Assembly: GCF_030323145.1 (NCBI RefSeq)
Contig: NZ_CP100470.1
Span: forward strand, 124,001-188,000
DNA: 64,000 nucleotides
Origin: Mesorhizobium sp. C432A
Lineage (GTDB): Bacteria > Pseudomonadota > Alphaproteobacteria > Rhizobiales > Rhizobiaceae
Direction: 5' to 3'
Shown here: positions 50,735-60,769 of the stretch, one piece after another
Layout of the letters: the number at the start of each line of letters is the position of its first letter
Numbering within the stretch: the stretch's first letter is position 1
Notes under the pieces: generated by a model
Databases searched by the model: none
The model's input: the letters and a program-made list of their open reading frames with translations, nothing else
What the model was told of the DNA's origin: nothing
Position numbers and translations under genes: made by a program

Positions 50735-50977
50735 TCACGGCTTGGCCGCGTTGCTCTGGTCGGCCTCGGCCGCCTCTTCGAGCCGCGATGCGATCAGTTC
50801 CTGGATGTCGCCGACTTCTTCCTGGATATCTTCGAGCGGAATGCCGACCTCAGCGGCCTTGGCCGCGCACTCCTTGGCGAGGGTCTCGGCCTGCTTCTCG
50901 ATCTTTACCGGCGAGTGCTGGCAGTGGACCTTTTCACCGATCCATCCGCGCAAGAACTCGATCGCATGTTCACTCAT
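50735..50977 (-). CDS. DUF768 family small protein
   Basis: The 80-residue protein resembles the DUF768 family that is largely found in Mesorhizobium: an FLRGWIGEKVH start, then a long helical stretch (CAAKAAEVGIPLEDIQEEVGDIQELI). It is predicted soluble and acidic. Its role is unknown. The family occurs in multiple copies in such genomes, so it also hints at the genus. Confidence 0.7.
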   Translation of the reverse strand: MSEHAIEFLRGWIGEKVHCQHSPVKIEKQAETLAKECAAKAAEVGIPLEDIQEEVGDIQELIASRLEEAAEADQSNAAKP

Positions 50978-51596
50978 ACTGCTTTTCCCTGGCGGCTATG
51001 CCGGTTGGTAACCGTAAACGTCCGCACCCGGTAAAGGATGCATGCTGCCATTCGAACCGAGTCGGCTTCGCCCGGCAAGTTGATCTTGTCGGAGGTCCGA
51101 AGAGCCGAATGAAGGGAAGGGTTCAATGAGCACGTTCTGATTGTTTGATAGAGTGGTACGTTGGCCGGGATCGGCTTCGGCTCTATGCTGTTGTTCTTAC
51201 GATCTTTCCTGCTGTCGACGGCCGATTTGTATCACAATAGGGATCACAACGCGTAACACATTTTCTGCTGCTTCGTGGTACACCGCCACAGCTACGCGGT
51301 CGAAGCCGCCGCTATATAGTGACATCATTATGCGATGTCGACTCTATCAGCTATCCTGCTTCTTTCCGCCGCGCTGTGTCAAACGTCATCCCCGTCCAGT
51401 ATGGAGATCGGATGGCCCCGGAGGGCGTATGAAAATGTTGATTTTATTGCGTTTCGTGGCCAAAATCAGAAAGCTCTCGTCAGCGTCACCCCGCTCGACT
51501 GCCTCCGCCACACTCAGCGCCTCCGACGTCGATTCCTTGCACGTAAGGCGCGGGCCGGATGAACGACAACATTGGCGCTTTGGCAGCGCGCTCCTG
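50978..51596. other. Gap of about 620 bases without a convincing gene
   Basis: No frame here shows family character. A 43-residue leftward frame at 51197-51328 is coherent but has no ribosome site. The bases are somewhat more AT-rich than in the flanking core genes, so decayed sequence is possible. Confidence 0.4.
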
Positions 51597-52490
51597 CTAA
51601 GGACGATGTCTCGATGCAACAAGCTCTGCCTTTCGCTGCGCCGTCTCCAGACCGATTGAGATGAAGGCGCGCGCATGCCGGGCCAATTCCATATTGTCGG
51701 ACCACAGATTGCGCCAGATCGCCGTCTTCCGTGACAGGTTCTCGTCGACGATCTTCGACGAGAAGGATTCAAAGCTGAGGTCGTCCCTATAGCCGATCGC
51801 GGTCAGCGCATCGAAGATGGCGGCAAAGTCGATATTGCCGGTGCCGAGGAAACCGCGATGGCTCTCGCCGATATGGACATAACCGATCTTGTCAGCGGCA
51901 TGGCGGATAGCCAGTCCGACATCGGCCTCCTCGATGTTCATGTGGAAGGTATCGAGATGCAGGAAGATGTTGTCGGAGCCGGTGTCCGCGATGAAGGCCA
52001 GGCCTTGTGAAGCGGTGTTGAGAAGATTGCTTTCGAAGCGATTGACGATCTCCAGATTGAGCGTGACGCCGGCGGCCTTGGCCGTCTCCGCAACCTTCGC
52101 AAGTGTACCCGCGCTGCGGTTCCACTGATCGCGCGTCGGCGCCTGCGTCTGCAAGCCGTGGCTGGTACTGAGGATGCCGCCAATCTTCTGGCCGCCGAGA
52201 TCGCGGGTGAGCGCGATCGTCTCGTTGAGGATCTCGACGCCGCGCGCGGCAACCGCCTTGTCGGCACTCGAAATGTCGCCGTCGGCCGGCAGGCCGATGC
52301 TGATCGCGACGCCGAGCTTGAGGTCGGCGATGCGCCTGGCCAACCCGCCAACGTCGACATTGGCGGGGTCAAGATAGGAGAACTCGATCAGGTCGAAACC
52401 GGCCTCCTTGGTGTTGGCCAGCGTCCGTTCGAGGTCGCCTTGCGCCGAACTCGCCGACCAGACGAAGGAATGAATACCGATGCGCGACAT
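51597..52490 (-). CDS. Xylose isomerase-like TIM barrel sugar isomerase/epimerase
   Basis: The 297-residue protein starts at ATG 52490. It belongs to the AP endonuclease 2/sugar phosphate isomerase fold (TIM barrel): LEIVNRFESNLLNTA, HLDTFHMNIEE and HIGESHRGFLGTGNIDF give the E, D/H and E/H metal-site residues of the D-tagatose/psicose 3-epimerase group. It probably interconverts keto sugars. It is last in the leftward unit with the ABC importer. The substrate is not known. Confidence 0.87.
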   Translation of the reverse strand: MSRIGIHSFVWSASSAQGDLERTLANTKEAGFDLIEFSYLDPANVDVGGLARRIADLKLGVAISIGLPADGDISSADKAVAARGVEILNETIALTRDLGGQKIGGILSTSHGLQTQAPTRDQWNRSAGTLAKVAETAKAAGVTLNLEIVNRFESNLLNTASQGLAFIADTGSDNIFLHLDTFHMNIEEADVGLAIRHAADKIGYVHIGESHRGFLGTGNIDFAAIFDALTAIGYRDDLSFESFSSKIVDENLSRKTAIWRNLWSDNMELARHARAFISIGLETAQRKAELVASRHRP

Positions 52491-52555
52491 GATCGTCTCC
52501 CGTTTCTGAATTGAGATGCGGCCGGGTTGCCCCGGCCGCATCGGCCTTGGGAGGC

Positions 52556-53494
52556 TTAGCGGGCTGCGGTCCAGCCCTTGTAGTCTTTCAGGTTCTCGGC
52601 CGTGATCAGCTTCGGGTCGAGCAGCACGGTCGGCTCCGCCGGCTTCTTGCCGGCAAGCAGCTCAGCCGCCATCGTCAGCGACTGGCCAGCCATCACGTAG
52701 GGATCCTGCGAAGCCGAGGCCTTGATCATCGAGGTGCCGGAAGCGAGTTCCTTCTCGATATCGGGAGCGCCATCCACTGCGGTGAAGATGAACTCCGAGC
52801 GATTGAGCTGCTTGGCCGCAAGCTGGGCGCCGATCGCCGTCGGATCGTTGATGGCAAACACCGCATCGATCTTGTCGAAGCGGGTCAGCAGCGACTGAAA
52901 GACCTTCAGGCCGCCGTCGCGCGAGCCTTCGGCATTCTGGTCGTCGGAGAGGATCTTGATGTCGGGGTGTTTTGCAAGGACGTCCTTGCAGCCCTTGACC
53001 CGCTCCAGGATCGACGACGACGCCGGGCCGTTGAGGATGACGTAGTCGCCCTTGCCGCCGGTGTGGTCGACCAGATACTGGCAGGCCTCTTCGCCGGCCT
53101 TGACGTTGTTGGTCATGACGGTGACGTCGGCGCCTGGCGCCGAAACGTCGAAGGCGGCAACGACGATGCCCGCTGCTTGCGCCTTCTTCACCGCCGGGCC
53201 GATCGCCTTGGCATCGACCGCATTGAGCATGATGACGTCGACGCCGGCGGCGATGAAGGAATCGACCTGAGAGACCTGCTTATTGAGGTCGTAGTCGGCC
53301 GACACTGACGTCACCTCGACCTTCGGGTTGATCTTCTTGGCCGCGTCCTCGATGCCCTTGATGGTGGCGACGAAGAAGGGGTTGCCGAGCAGGCCGACCG
53401 AGATGCCGACCTTGTTGAGGTCCTTGGCCGATGCGGGCGCGATGGCGGCAGCCGCGAGTGCGACGCCGCAGAGCAGTTTAGCGATGGTCTTCAT
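52556..53494 (-). CDS. Periplasmic sugar-binding protein of a ribose-type ABC importer
   Basis: The 312-residue protein has a signal peptide (~22 residues, ending APASA). It is a type I binding protein of the RbsB family, with DVIMLNAVDAKAIGP and VFAINDPTAIGA segments in the ligand cleft. It would bind a free sugar or polyol and deliver it to the permease. Gene order on the strand is regulator, kinase, ATPase, permease, binding protein, epimerase. Confidence 0.93.
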   Translation of the reverse strand: MKTIAKLLCGVALAAAAIAPASAKDLNKVGISVGLLGNPFFVATIKGIEDAAKKINPKVEVTSVSADYDLNKQVSQVDSFIAAGVDVIMLNAVDAKAIGPAVKKAQAAGIVVAAFDVSAPGADVTVMTNNVKAGEEACQYLVDHTGGKGDYVILNGPASSSILERVKGCKDVLAKHPDIKILSDDQNAEGSRDGGLKVFQSLLTRFDKIDAVFAINDPTAIGAQLAAKQLNRSEFIFTAVDGAPDIEKELASGTSMIKASASQDPYVMAGQSLTMAAELLAGKKPAEPTVLLDPKLITAENLKDYKGWTAAR

Positions 53495-53570
53495 TGCTTT
53501 CCTCCAATTGCCCCGCGCCTCTCACGGTGCGTTACACAAACCGGTCGTTTACGCCGGCGACCAAGGTCAA

Positions 53571-54563
53571 TCACGTTCTCGCTCCTGCCTGGAGCCTGTA
53601 GCGGTCGAGGGCGACTGCCACGATGATGACCAATCCCTTGATGATGTACTGCCAGATGTCCGAGACACCGGCCAAGATAAGCCCGTTGGAGAGCACCGCT
53701 ATGATCAGGCCACCGATCAGCGTACCCCAGATCGAGCCGACGCCGCCGACGAAGCTGGTGCCGCCGAGAATGACCGCGGCAATGGCGTCGAGTTCGTAAG
53801 ACTGCCCAAGCTGCAGCCCGTTGGCCGCATAGAGCCGGGCCGCTGACATGGCGCCGCCAAGGCCGGCCAGCAGGCCGGAAACGCCATAGACAAAGAGCAG
53901 CACCAGCGGCACCTTGATGCCGGTCAGCCGCGCCGCTTCGGCATTGCCGCCAACGGCATAGATCCAGGTGCCGAGCACGGTGCGCTTGAGCACCAGCCAG
54001 GACAGCACCACGATCGACAAGGCGATGATGACCAGCCACGGAATGCCGAACAGCGAACCGTTGCCGATGAAGTCGAACGGCAGGTCCGAGTTGAACACCG
54101 TGGTGTCCTGGCCGAGCAGGCGGGCGACGCCGCGCACAGCGGTCAGCGACCCCAGCGTGACGATGAAGGGCGGCAGTCTGATATAGGCGATCAGCAGCCC
54201 GTTGATGACGCCGAAGCCGAGGCCGACGAGAATGGCCGCCGGCACGCCCAGCAGTCCCCAATCAGGCACCAGCGACACCATCACCGCCACCATCGCCGAG
54301 GCGGCAAGTATCGAGCCAACGGACAGGTCGATCCCGCCGGTCAGGATGACGAAGGTCATGCCCGCTGCCAGCACAATGTTGATCGACGATTGCTGCATGA
54401 CGATCAGCAAATTGGTCTGGGTGAAGAAGCGCGCGTTCATCAACTGAAAGCCGACCGCCAGCAGGATCAGGATCGGCAGCATGCCAAGGGCGGCGAAGGC
54501 GGTGCGCAACCGCCGGCTCCTGCCGACAGCCTGGCCACTGATCTCGGTCGCCTTGTCGGTCAT
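53571..54563 (-). CDS. ABC transporter permease, ribose type
   Basis: The 330-residue permease has about nine hydrophobic helices. The EAA-like/signature region [13 protein letters not shown] marks the branched RbsC family. It starts inside the ATPase stop codon (ATGA overlap), so the two subunits are coupled. It would form the membrane path for the sugar held by the binding protein. Confidence 0.93.
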   Translation of the reverse strand: MTDKATEISGQAVGRSRRLRTAFAALGMLPILILLAVGFQLMNARFFTQTNLLIVMQQSSINIVLAAGMTFVILTGGIDLSVGSILAASAMVAVMVSLVPDWGLLGVPAAILVGLGFGVINGLLIAYIRLPPFIVTLGSLTAVRGVARLLGQDTTVFNSDLPFDFIGNGSLFGIPWLVIIALSIVVLSWLVLKRTVLGTWIYAVGGNAEAARLTGIKVPLVLLFVYGVSGLLAGLGGAMSAARLYAANGLQLGQSYELDAIAAVILGGTSFVGGVGSIWGTLIGGLIIAVLSNGLILAGVSDIWQYIIKGLVIIVAVALDRYRLQAGART

Positions 54564-56104
54564 CCCTTGGCCGCTCCCGTTGCAAGTTCCATGATTGCTT
54601 CCTGGCGCAGCGGCTGGTCTTTGGACGCCGTCACCTCGCCGGCGATCGTGCCGTCGCGCATTACCAGCACGCGGTCGGCGACGCCGATCACCTCCGGCAG
54701 TTCGCTGGAGATCATCAGGATGGCGATGCCCTTTTTGGCGAGATTGTCGATCAGCCGGTAGATTTCCGACTTCGCTCCGACATCGACGCCGCGCGTCGGT
54801 TCATCCAGGATGACCACTTGCGGCTCGGTCTCGAGCAGGCGGGCAAGCAACACTTTCTGCTGGTTGCCGCCCGACAGCGAACCGGCATTGGCCTGTACCG
54901 ACCTGGTGCGGATGGAGAGATCCGAAACGGCCGTGGCAGCACGTCTCTCGGCGGCTTTGAAATCGCGCAAGCCGCCGGGCCGCGCATCCCTAGCCAGCAC
55001 GCCCATGCTGATGTTGTCGGATATCGACATGTCGAGAAACAGGCCGAGTTCCTTGCGGTCTTCGGTGAGATAGGCGATGCCGGCATTCAGTGCCTCGCTT
55101 GGCGAGCCGATGGTTACTGGCTTGCCGTCGAGTTCCAGCGTTCCGGCGATGCGTCTGTCGGCACCGAAGATCAGTCGCGCGAGTTCGGTGCGGCCCGAGC
55201 CGACAAGGCCAGCCAGAGCCAGCACCTCGCCCTTGTACAGTTCGAAGGAGCAGTTCTTCAGGAGATTGCCGTCTGCCATGCCGCGCACCGACAAGGCGAC
55301 CGCGCGCTTGCTGTCCGGCGGGCGATGATCCTTCCTGTAAAAAGCCGACAGGTCGCGGCCAACCATCATCGAGACGAGGCGCGAGGCGTTCAGCTCGGCG
55401 CGCTCGAGTGTGCCGACATAGCCGCTGTCGCGCAGCACGCTGACGCGGTCGGCCAACTGGTAGACCTCTTCCATGCGGTGGCTGATGTAGATGATGGCGA
55501 TGCCTTGCGACTTCAGCGTCGCGATGACCTCGAACAGACGGTCGGTCTCGCGCGAGGTCAGCGAGGTGGTTGGCTCGTCCATGACAATGATGCGCGCGCT
55601 GGTCGAAAGCGCGCGGGCGATTTCGACCAGCTGACGCTCGCCGAGCGACAGGCTGGAAACCTGGGCCCGTGCGGAGAAGGACACGCCGAGACGCTTGATG
55701 ATCTCATTGCTGCGCTGGTAGCATTGATCGCGGTCGACGATGCCGAAACGCCTCGGCTCATTGCCGAGGAAGATGTTCTGCGCGACCGTCAGGTTGGGCG
55801 CCAGCGACAGTTCCTGATAGATAACCGCAATGCCGTGAGCCCGCGCCTTGATCGGGTCGCCGGTGGCGACCGGCACGCCGTCGATCAGTATCTCGCCGCC
55901 GGCATCAGGCCGATAGGCGCCGGACAGCACCTTCATCAAAGTCGACTTGCCAGCACCGTTTTCACCCATCAGCGCATGGACTTCGCCGGCATGGACGGTC
56001 AGCGACACGTCCTGCAAGGCGCGGACTGGCCCGAACGTCTTCGAGATGTGCCGCATTTCCAGCACTGGCTGGCGCGTGACTTCGGCCTGAGCAGCGACAA
56101 TCAC
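54560..56104 (-). CDS. ABC transporter ATPase with two nucleotide-binding domains
   Basis: The 514-residue RbsA-type protein starts at a GTG (56104) that overlaps the kinase stop (GTGA). The first domain has Walker [10 protein letters not shown], signature [15 protein letters not shown] and Walker [12 protein letters not shown]. The second has the degenerate [13 protein letters not shown] usual in this family, with [15 protein letters not shown] and [14 protein letters not shown]. It powers uptake of the sugar. It overlaps its permease gene downstream by four bases. Confidence 0.94.
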   Translation of the reverse strand: MIVAAQAEVTRQPVLEMRHISKTFGPVRALQDVSLTVHAGEVHALMGENGAGKSTLMKVLSGAYRPDAGGEILIDGVPVATGDPIKARAHGIAVIYQELSLAPNLTVAQNIFLGNEPRRFGIVDRDQCYQRSNEIIKRLGVSFSARAQVSSLSLGERQLVEIARALSTSARIIVMDEPTTSLTSRETDRLFEVIATLKSQGIAIIYISHRMEEVYQLADRVSVLRDSGYVGTLERAELNASRLVSMMVGRDLSAFYRKDHRPPDSKRAVALSVRGMADGNLLKNCSFELYKGEVLALAGLVGSGRTELARLIFGADRRIAGTLELDGKPVTIGSPSEALNAGIAYLTEDRKELGLFLDMSISDNISMGVLARDARPGGLRDFKAAERRAATAVSDLSIRTRSVQANAGSLSGGNQQKVLLARLLETEPQVVILDEPTRGVDVGAKSEIYRLIDNLAKKGIAILMISSELPEVIGVADRVLVMRDGTIAGEVTASKDQPLRQEAIMELATGAAKG

Positions 56105-57480
56105 CGTGCGCCTCCCGCTGCCGCGCGGGGGATGCCCTGCTCGCCGATGAGGCCACGCCATGTGTCGCGATATCGGGCAAGTCCGGTGAAGCTTGCGGCA
56201 CGCACGGGCTCCGGCACTTCCGCGGCAAATTCGCGGCCGACGGTCTCGAAGGCCAGCGCCGCCGCCCCGGTGGCGCTGCCCTCCAGTGTGGCCCCTTGCA
56301 GGAAGGCCTGGCTGGGACGCAGTTGCGCCACTAGCCCGGCGAGCAGGCCGCCAGCGTTCAGTCCGCCATCGACGATCACGGTGTTGTCCGAATGGATCTG
56401 GTCGAGGCAGAGGTCGACCATCAGCGCGACGTAGAGCAGCGCCACGGCTGCGCGTTCCTCGGCGCTTGGCATGCGGCCGACCAATTTGCCGGCGCGGCCG
56501 GGCATTGGTCCGCCCGGCGCGAAGCTCGGCAGCGCCATGCTGCCGGCGTTGATCACCCGCTGCACTGCCGCCGGCGCGATCGCGCCTTGCCAGCCGTCGC
56601 TGATCGTGGCGAATTCGCGCCCGCCCATGAAGCGGATGGTCGGCACAGGGCCGCCGTCGATATCGACATTGACCAGCATGTCGCGCTGGCCATCGAGCGC
56701 GTCGAGCAGGCAATCCGGATTAAGCACGACGACCCAGGTGCCGGTCGAGACGACGGTGACCGGGCCAAGCTCCTGCCGGCGATAGGCATGGAGCGCGGCA
56801 TTGCTGTCATGGACACCATTGTGGATGGCGATCCGCCGCTTCGTGTCGCCGAGGCGTTGCTCGCCGACAACCGAGCCCGCCCGCTCGAAAGCGGGCATCC
56901 GGTCGCGCCAGCCCTCAATATCGACCAGCGAACTGAAGTCGCGCTTGCGCGGCGCCCATAAATGCGAGTGGCAGCCGAGATAGGACACTTCCGAGACCGC
57001 CCGGCCGCCAAACCGCCAGCTCCAGTATTGTGGATAGCCGAGGATCGATTTCGCGGCCGTGAATGCACCGGGTTGCACCGCCTGTAGCCACAGCATGTGG
57101 CGACCGTAGTTGAAGCCGAGCGGCAATCGCGGCGAGAAGGTCTCGGTGAAATCCGGAACGAGGCGATCTATTTGCGCGGCAATATCAGCCGGCGGCTCTT
57201 GCTCGTAGTCGAGTATCGGATGCGTCAGCGCCGCCTCGTCGACCAGGGCAAAGGTGCAGCCATGGCCCGACACCATCACGCCCTCTACGCCATGGACGTC
57301 GGTGGCCTCGCTTACGGCGCGAACCGCCCAATTGTGAAGTGCTGCTTCATCAAGCACGCTGAAGCCATCTTTGCGCATCCAGTTCGGCCGGGTCCGGCGC
57401 TCGTCGACGATGCGCCCGTCCTGAGCGAAGACGAACAGCTTCGAATTGGTCTTGCCGAAATCGAGGACGGCCATCTTCAC
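56101..57480 (-). CDS. FGGY-family carbohydrate kinase (first kinase)
   Basis: The 459-residue kinase shows the FGGY N-terminal phosphate-binding [13 protein letters not shown] and the [10 protein letters not shown] segment, then a C-terminal half with VSTGTWVVV and [14 protein letters not shown]. It resembles fuculose/rhamnulose-type FGGY kinases. It would phosphorylate the imported sugar or its ketose. It overlaps the deoR-type gene (ATGA) upstream and the ABC ATPase downstream. Exact substrate is not predictable. Confidence 0.88.
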   Translation of the reverse strand: MKMAVLDFGKTNSKLFVFAQDGRIVDERRTRPNWMRKDGFSVLDEAALHNWAVRAVSEATDVHGVEGVMVSGHGCTFALVDEAALTHPILDYEQEPPADIAAQIDRLVPDFTETFSPRLPLGFNYGRHMLWLQAVQPGAFTAAKSILGYPQYWSWRFGGRAVSEVSYLGCHSHLWAPRKRDFSSLVDIEGWRDRMPAFERAGSVVGEQRLGDTKRRIAIHNGVHDSNAALHAYRRQELGPVTVVSTGTWVVVLNPDCLLDALDGQRDMLVNVDIDGGPVPTIRFMGGREFATISDGWQGAIAPAAVQRVINAGSMALPSFAPGGPMPGRAGKLVGRMPSAEERAAVALLYVALMVDLCLDQIHSDNTVIVDGGLNAGGLLAGLVAQLRPSQAFLQGATLEGSATGAAALAFETVGREFAAEVPEPVRAASFTGLARYRDTWRGLIGEQGIPRAAAGGAR

Positions 57481-58259
57481 TGGATGGCTCCCGAAGCCGA
57501 AGCGATGCGCACCATGACGCCCGCGTCTTCCAGCATGCGCGCGTCAACGTCGGACAGGCCGTCATCGGTCACCAGCGTGCCGATGCGCGACAAGGGCAGC
57601 GCGATGTTACGGGCGTGGATCGACAGTTTGCGGCTGTCGGCCAGCACCACGATCTGGTCGGCACACAGGCTGAGATCGGCGATGGAGCGGACCAGCAGCG
57701 GGTGCGATTCCAGCACGCCCTCCTGGCCAAGGCCTTGCGCGCCGAGAAAGAACTTCGATGCGTAGAACGGCTCCGCCTGGGTCGGTGAATGGATGATGCC
57801 CGGCTCACGATGCAGATCGCCGCCGGCAACGGTCAGGCTGCAATGGCCGTGGTCGCTCAGATAGGCAGCGAGCGGCATCGAATTGGTATAGAGACGGATG
57901 CTGCGCTCAGCCAGCTTGACCCCAAGGTGGAAGCAGGTCGAACCGCCATGCACGATGACCGCATCGCCGTCGCGCACCATCGTGGCCGCGAGAGCGGCGA
58001 TCTGCCGCTTGGCCTCGACCGCGAGGTCGCGGTTCTCGTCATAGGGCCTGGCATAGGCAACACCCGCCTGTGAAGCGCCGTCGAGCGCCGAGATGCCGCC
58101 ATAGACCTTCCGTGCTTCACCGGCCTCGTCGATCTTGTCGATGTCGCGCCGCACCGTCGCCGCCGACACGCCGAGCTGCTCCTGCAGTTCGCGCACCGAC
58201 GCGAAGGGGCGATCCCGCAGCAACTCGACGATCTGACGCTGGCGGCCGGAGTCGCTCAA
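57477..58259 (-). CDS. DeoR-family regulator of the sugar locus
   Basis: The 260-residue protein has the DeoR helix-turn-helix (RQIVELLRDRPFASVRELQEQLGVSAATVRRDI) and a sugar-phosphate isomerase-like effector domain with VIVHGGSTCFHLG. DeoR proteins usually repress and are released by a phosphorylated intermediate. It heads the leftward unit and faces the aldolase unit; two TTGACGTAA sites in the gap are likely operators. Confidence 0.9.
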   Translation of the reverse strand: MSDSGRQRQIVELLRDRPFASVRELQEQLGVSAATVRRDIDKIDEAGEARKVYGGISALDGASQAGVAYARPYDENRDLAVEAKRQIAALAATMVRDGDAVIVHGGSTCFHLGVKLAERSIRLYTNSMPLAAYLSDHGHCSLTVAGGDLHREPGIIHSPTQAEPFYASKFFLGAQGLGQEGVLESHPLLVRSIADLSLCADQIVVLADSRKLSIHARNIALPLSRIGTLVTDDGLSDVDARMLEDAGVMVRIASASGAIQ

Positions 58260-58296
58260 TCGTTTTTCCTCCCAGGAGCCGTTTTTGCCGCGGCAT

Positions 58297-58368
58297 TTGA
58301 CGTAACTTACTCAACATCTTTCCGATTGCAAGAACCTTTGATGAAATTAGATCACCATTGACGTAAGT
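58297..58368. promoter_or_regulatory. Two TTGACGTAA sites, likely DeoR operators
   Basis: TTGACGTAACT at 58297-58307 and TTGACGTAAGT at 58358-58368 are direct repeats 61 bases apart (about six helical turns), in the 193-base gap between the deoR and aldolase starts. A shared control of both units is inferred. Confidence 0.6.
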
Positions 58369-58452
58369 CGCTCGCATCTGCGATACACATCAACATCCCA
58401 CGACGGGTATCCGAAGCTGCGAGGCTGGCGGAGCTGATAGAGGAAATGCGCC

Positions 58453-59496
58453 ATGGCGACCTATGCGGATGCGCAGGAAATGACTGCCTTGCGGGCGCTT
58501 TCGGCCAGCATCGGGTGCAATCCAAACCTGACCCAGGCCGCCGGCGGCAACACCTCGCTGAAAGCCGGCGACACGCTGTGGATCAAGGCTTCCGGCACAT
58601 GGCTGAAGGATGCGCTCTCCGAAGATATCATGGTGCCGGTGGCGATGGCGCCGCTGCTCAGGGCTGTCGAACAGCGCGACAGCGCCGCCGACCAGCCGCA
58701 GATCTTCGCCATCGAGACGCTCAACGCCCGGCGCCTGCGCCCTTCGATTGAAACCACCGTTCACGCGCTGATGCCGCAGCGCGTCGTCCTGCATGTCCAT
58801 TGCGTCGAAACCATTTCGCTGGCGGTACAGGCCAATTGCGAGGTGGAAGCCGCCAGACGCCTTGATGGTCTCAAATGGGCGTATGTTCCTTATTTCCGGC
58901 CAGGCCTGCCGCTTGCCCAGGGTATTGCCGAGCGGCTTCAGGCTGGGGTCGACGTGCTGATCCTTGCCAATCACGGGCTGGTCGTCGCGGCCGATACCGT
59001 CGCCGAGGCCGAAGTGCTGCTGCGCCGCGTCACGCTGCTTCTGGCGCGGCCGGCGCGCCAAGTGGCGGAACCGGATGTTGCGGGATTGGCGGCGCTGGCC
59101 GGGAAAACCGGTTACAGGCTGCCGGCGGAAATCGAGGCGCACGCGGTAGCCATCGATCCCGAAAGCCGCCGCATGGCGTCGGGGGGCAGCCTCTACCCCG
59201 ATCACGTCATCTTTCTGGGTCGGGGGTCGGTGGTGGCAAAGCCCGGTGAGGATGTGCCGCGCGTGATCGAGCGGTGCGGTGCAAAGCCCGTGGCGATCCT
59301 GTTTCCCGGGCTGGGCGTGCTGATGCGCGGCGACGCCAGTGCCGGCGCCGACGCCATGCAACGCTGCCTTGCCGACGTGACGGCACGCATCGACATTGCA
59401 GCGCGGCTGAACTACCTCACCGCCGCCGAGAACGATGAACTGGTCAACTGGGACGCCGAGAAGTATCGCCAGAAACTCAATGCCGCCAGCCGCTGA
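58453..59496 (+). CDS. Class II aldolase/epimerase family protein
   Basis: The 347-residue protein has an N-terminal class II aldolase fold with AGGNTSLKAGDTLWIKASGTWL (the ribulose-phosphate epimerase/fuculose aldolase signature) and the metal-binding HVHC motif (residues ~115-120) followed by ILANHGLVV. The C-terminal ~140 residues are an extension seen in two-domain members such as RhaD-related or dehydratase/aldolase proteins. It would cleave or epimerise a phosphorylated sugar. It heads the rightward unit and overlaps the next kinase by 17 bases. Confidence 0.88.
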   Translation: MATYADAQEMTALRALSASIGCNPNLTQAAGGNTSLKAGDTLWIKASGTWLKDALSEDIMVPVAMAPLLRAVEQRDSAADQPQIFAIETLNARRLRPSIETTVHALMPQRVVLHVHCVETISLAVQANCEVEAARRLDGLKWAYVPYFRPGLPLAQGIAERLQAGVDVLILANHGLVVAADTVAEAEVLLRRVTLLLARPARQVAEPDVAGLAALAGKTGYRLPAEIEAHAVAIDPESRRMASGGSLYPDHVIFLGRGSVVAKPGEDVPRVIERCGAKPVAILFPGLGVLMRGDASAGADAMQRCLADVTARIDIAARLNYLTAAENDELVNWDAEKYRQKLNAASR

Positions 59497-60769
59497 CACG
59501 CCTCTTGCCATAGGCATCGACATCGGCACGTCCGGCGCGCGTGCGGTCGCCATGCGTCCGGATTTTTCCATTGCCGCGCGTTCCGCCGTTTCGCTCGAGT
59601 TGTTTGGCCGGAATGCCCGCGACCCTGCAGTGTGGTGGTCAGCGGTCGGCGCAGCGCTGGCGGAACTGCTTTCGGGCATCGACCGAACAGCGGTCCGGTC
59701 GATCGCTGTTGACGGCACTTCAGGTACGTTGCTGCCGGTCGACGGCGCCGGGCGGCCGCTGGCCGAGCCGCTGATGTACAACGATACGGTCGCCGACAAC
59801 GCCATTCTGGTCGCGATCGCTCGCGAAGCCCCAGCGACCAGTGCCGCACTTGGGGCGACGTCCGGTCTCGCCAAGGCGCTCTGGTTCCAGCGCACGCCCG
59901 GTGTTGCCGCGGTGCTGCATCAGGCGGACTGGATCGCGGGACAATTCTCCGGTCGCTTCGATGTCAGCGACGAGAACAATGCCTTGAAAACCGGTTACGA
60001 CATCACGGCCCGCTGCTGGCCGGACTGGATTGCGGCCACCGAAATGCGCATGGAGTTGCTGCCCGGCGTCGTCAGGCCGGGCGATGTCGTCGGCAAGCTA
60101 ACCGCAGATGCCGCGGATATGTTCGGCTTACCGCGCGAAATCGCCGTCGTCGCCGGAACGACCGATGGCTGCGCCTCGTTCCTGGCGACAGGTGCCGCGG
60201 CAATAGGCGACGGCGTCACCGTGCTGGGGTCGTCGTTGACCGTCAAGATCCTGTCCGACCGGCCTATCTCGGCGCCACGCTTCGGCATCTACAGCCATCG
60301 GCTTGGAGATGTCTGGCTGGCGGGCGGCGCATCGAACTCCGGCGGCAAGGTGCTGACACAGCATTTCCCTCTGGCGCGCATCGTCGAGCTGAGCATGGCG
60401 ATCGACCCGATGACCGAGACCGGCCTCGACTACTATCCTCTTGCCACTGCAGGTGAACGCTTTCCGATCGCCGATCCGGCACTGCCGCCGCGTCTTGTGC
60501 CGCGACCGGTCGAGGACGCCGACTATCTGAAAGCCATGTTGGAGGGTATCGCCGCGATCGAGGCGCTCGGTTATGACAGGCTCGCCGAGCTCGGCGCGCC
60601 GCAGCTGACGTCGGTCAGAAGCGTCGGCGGCGGTGCGGCGAATGCCGCCTGGACGGCGATCCGGCAGCGCAGACTTGGTGTTGATTTCCTGCCGGCACTT
60701 TCGGACGAAGCCGCCGCCGGCACAGCGCGGCTGGCGCTGACGGGCGCAAGCGCGGCGGGGCTTCTATGA
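59480..60769 (+). CDS. FGGY-family carbohydrate kinase (second kinase), ribulokinase-like
   Basis: The 429-residue kinase starts at ATG 59480, overlapping the aldolase end. GIDIGTSGARAVAM and AVDGTSGTLLPVD mark FGGY kinases of the D-ribulokinase/YDR109-related branch, different from the first kinase. The C-terminal SVGGGAANAAWTAIRQ completes the ATP site. It overlaps the HAD gene (ATGA). Two different kinases in one locus suggest two phosphorylatable intermediates or an uptake-specific and a salvage kinase. Confidence 0.85.
   Translation: MPPAADTPLAIGIDIGTSGARAVAMRPDFSIAARSAVSLELFGRNARDPAVWWSAVGAALAELLSGIDRTAVRSIAVDGTSGTLLPVDGAGRPLAEPLMYNDTVADNAILVAIAREAPATSAALGATSGLAKALWFQRTPGVAAVLHQADWIAGQFSGRFDVSDENNALKTGYDITARCWPDWIAATEMRMELLPGVVRPGDVVGKLTADAADMFGLPREIAVVAGTTDGCASFLATGAAAIGDGVTVLGSSLTVKILSDRPISAPRFGIYSHRLGDVWLAGGASNSGGKVLTQHFPLARIVELSMAIDPMTETGLDYYPLATAGERFPIADPALPPRLVPRPVEDADYLKAMLEGIAAIEALGYDRLAELGAPQLTSVRSVGGGAANAAWTAIRQRRLGVDFLPALSDEAAAGTARLALTGASAAGLL

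Noticed and set aside
51197..51328. A 43-residue leftward frame starting MMSLYSGGF
   Set aside because: It has no ribosome site, no family match and lies in a gap; the frame could be open by chance.
51141..51659. A 172-residue rightward frame across the 51 kb gap
   Set aside because: Composition is Cys- and Ser-rich without a family, and it runs into the epimerase gene on the opposite strand.
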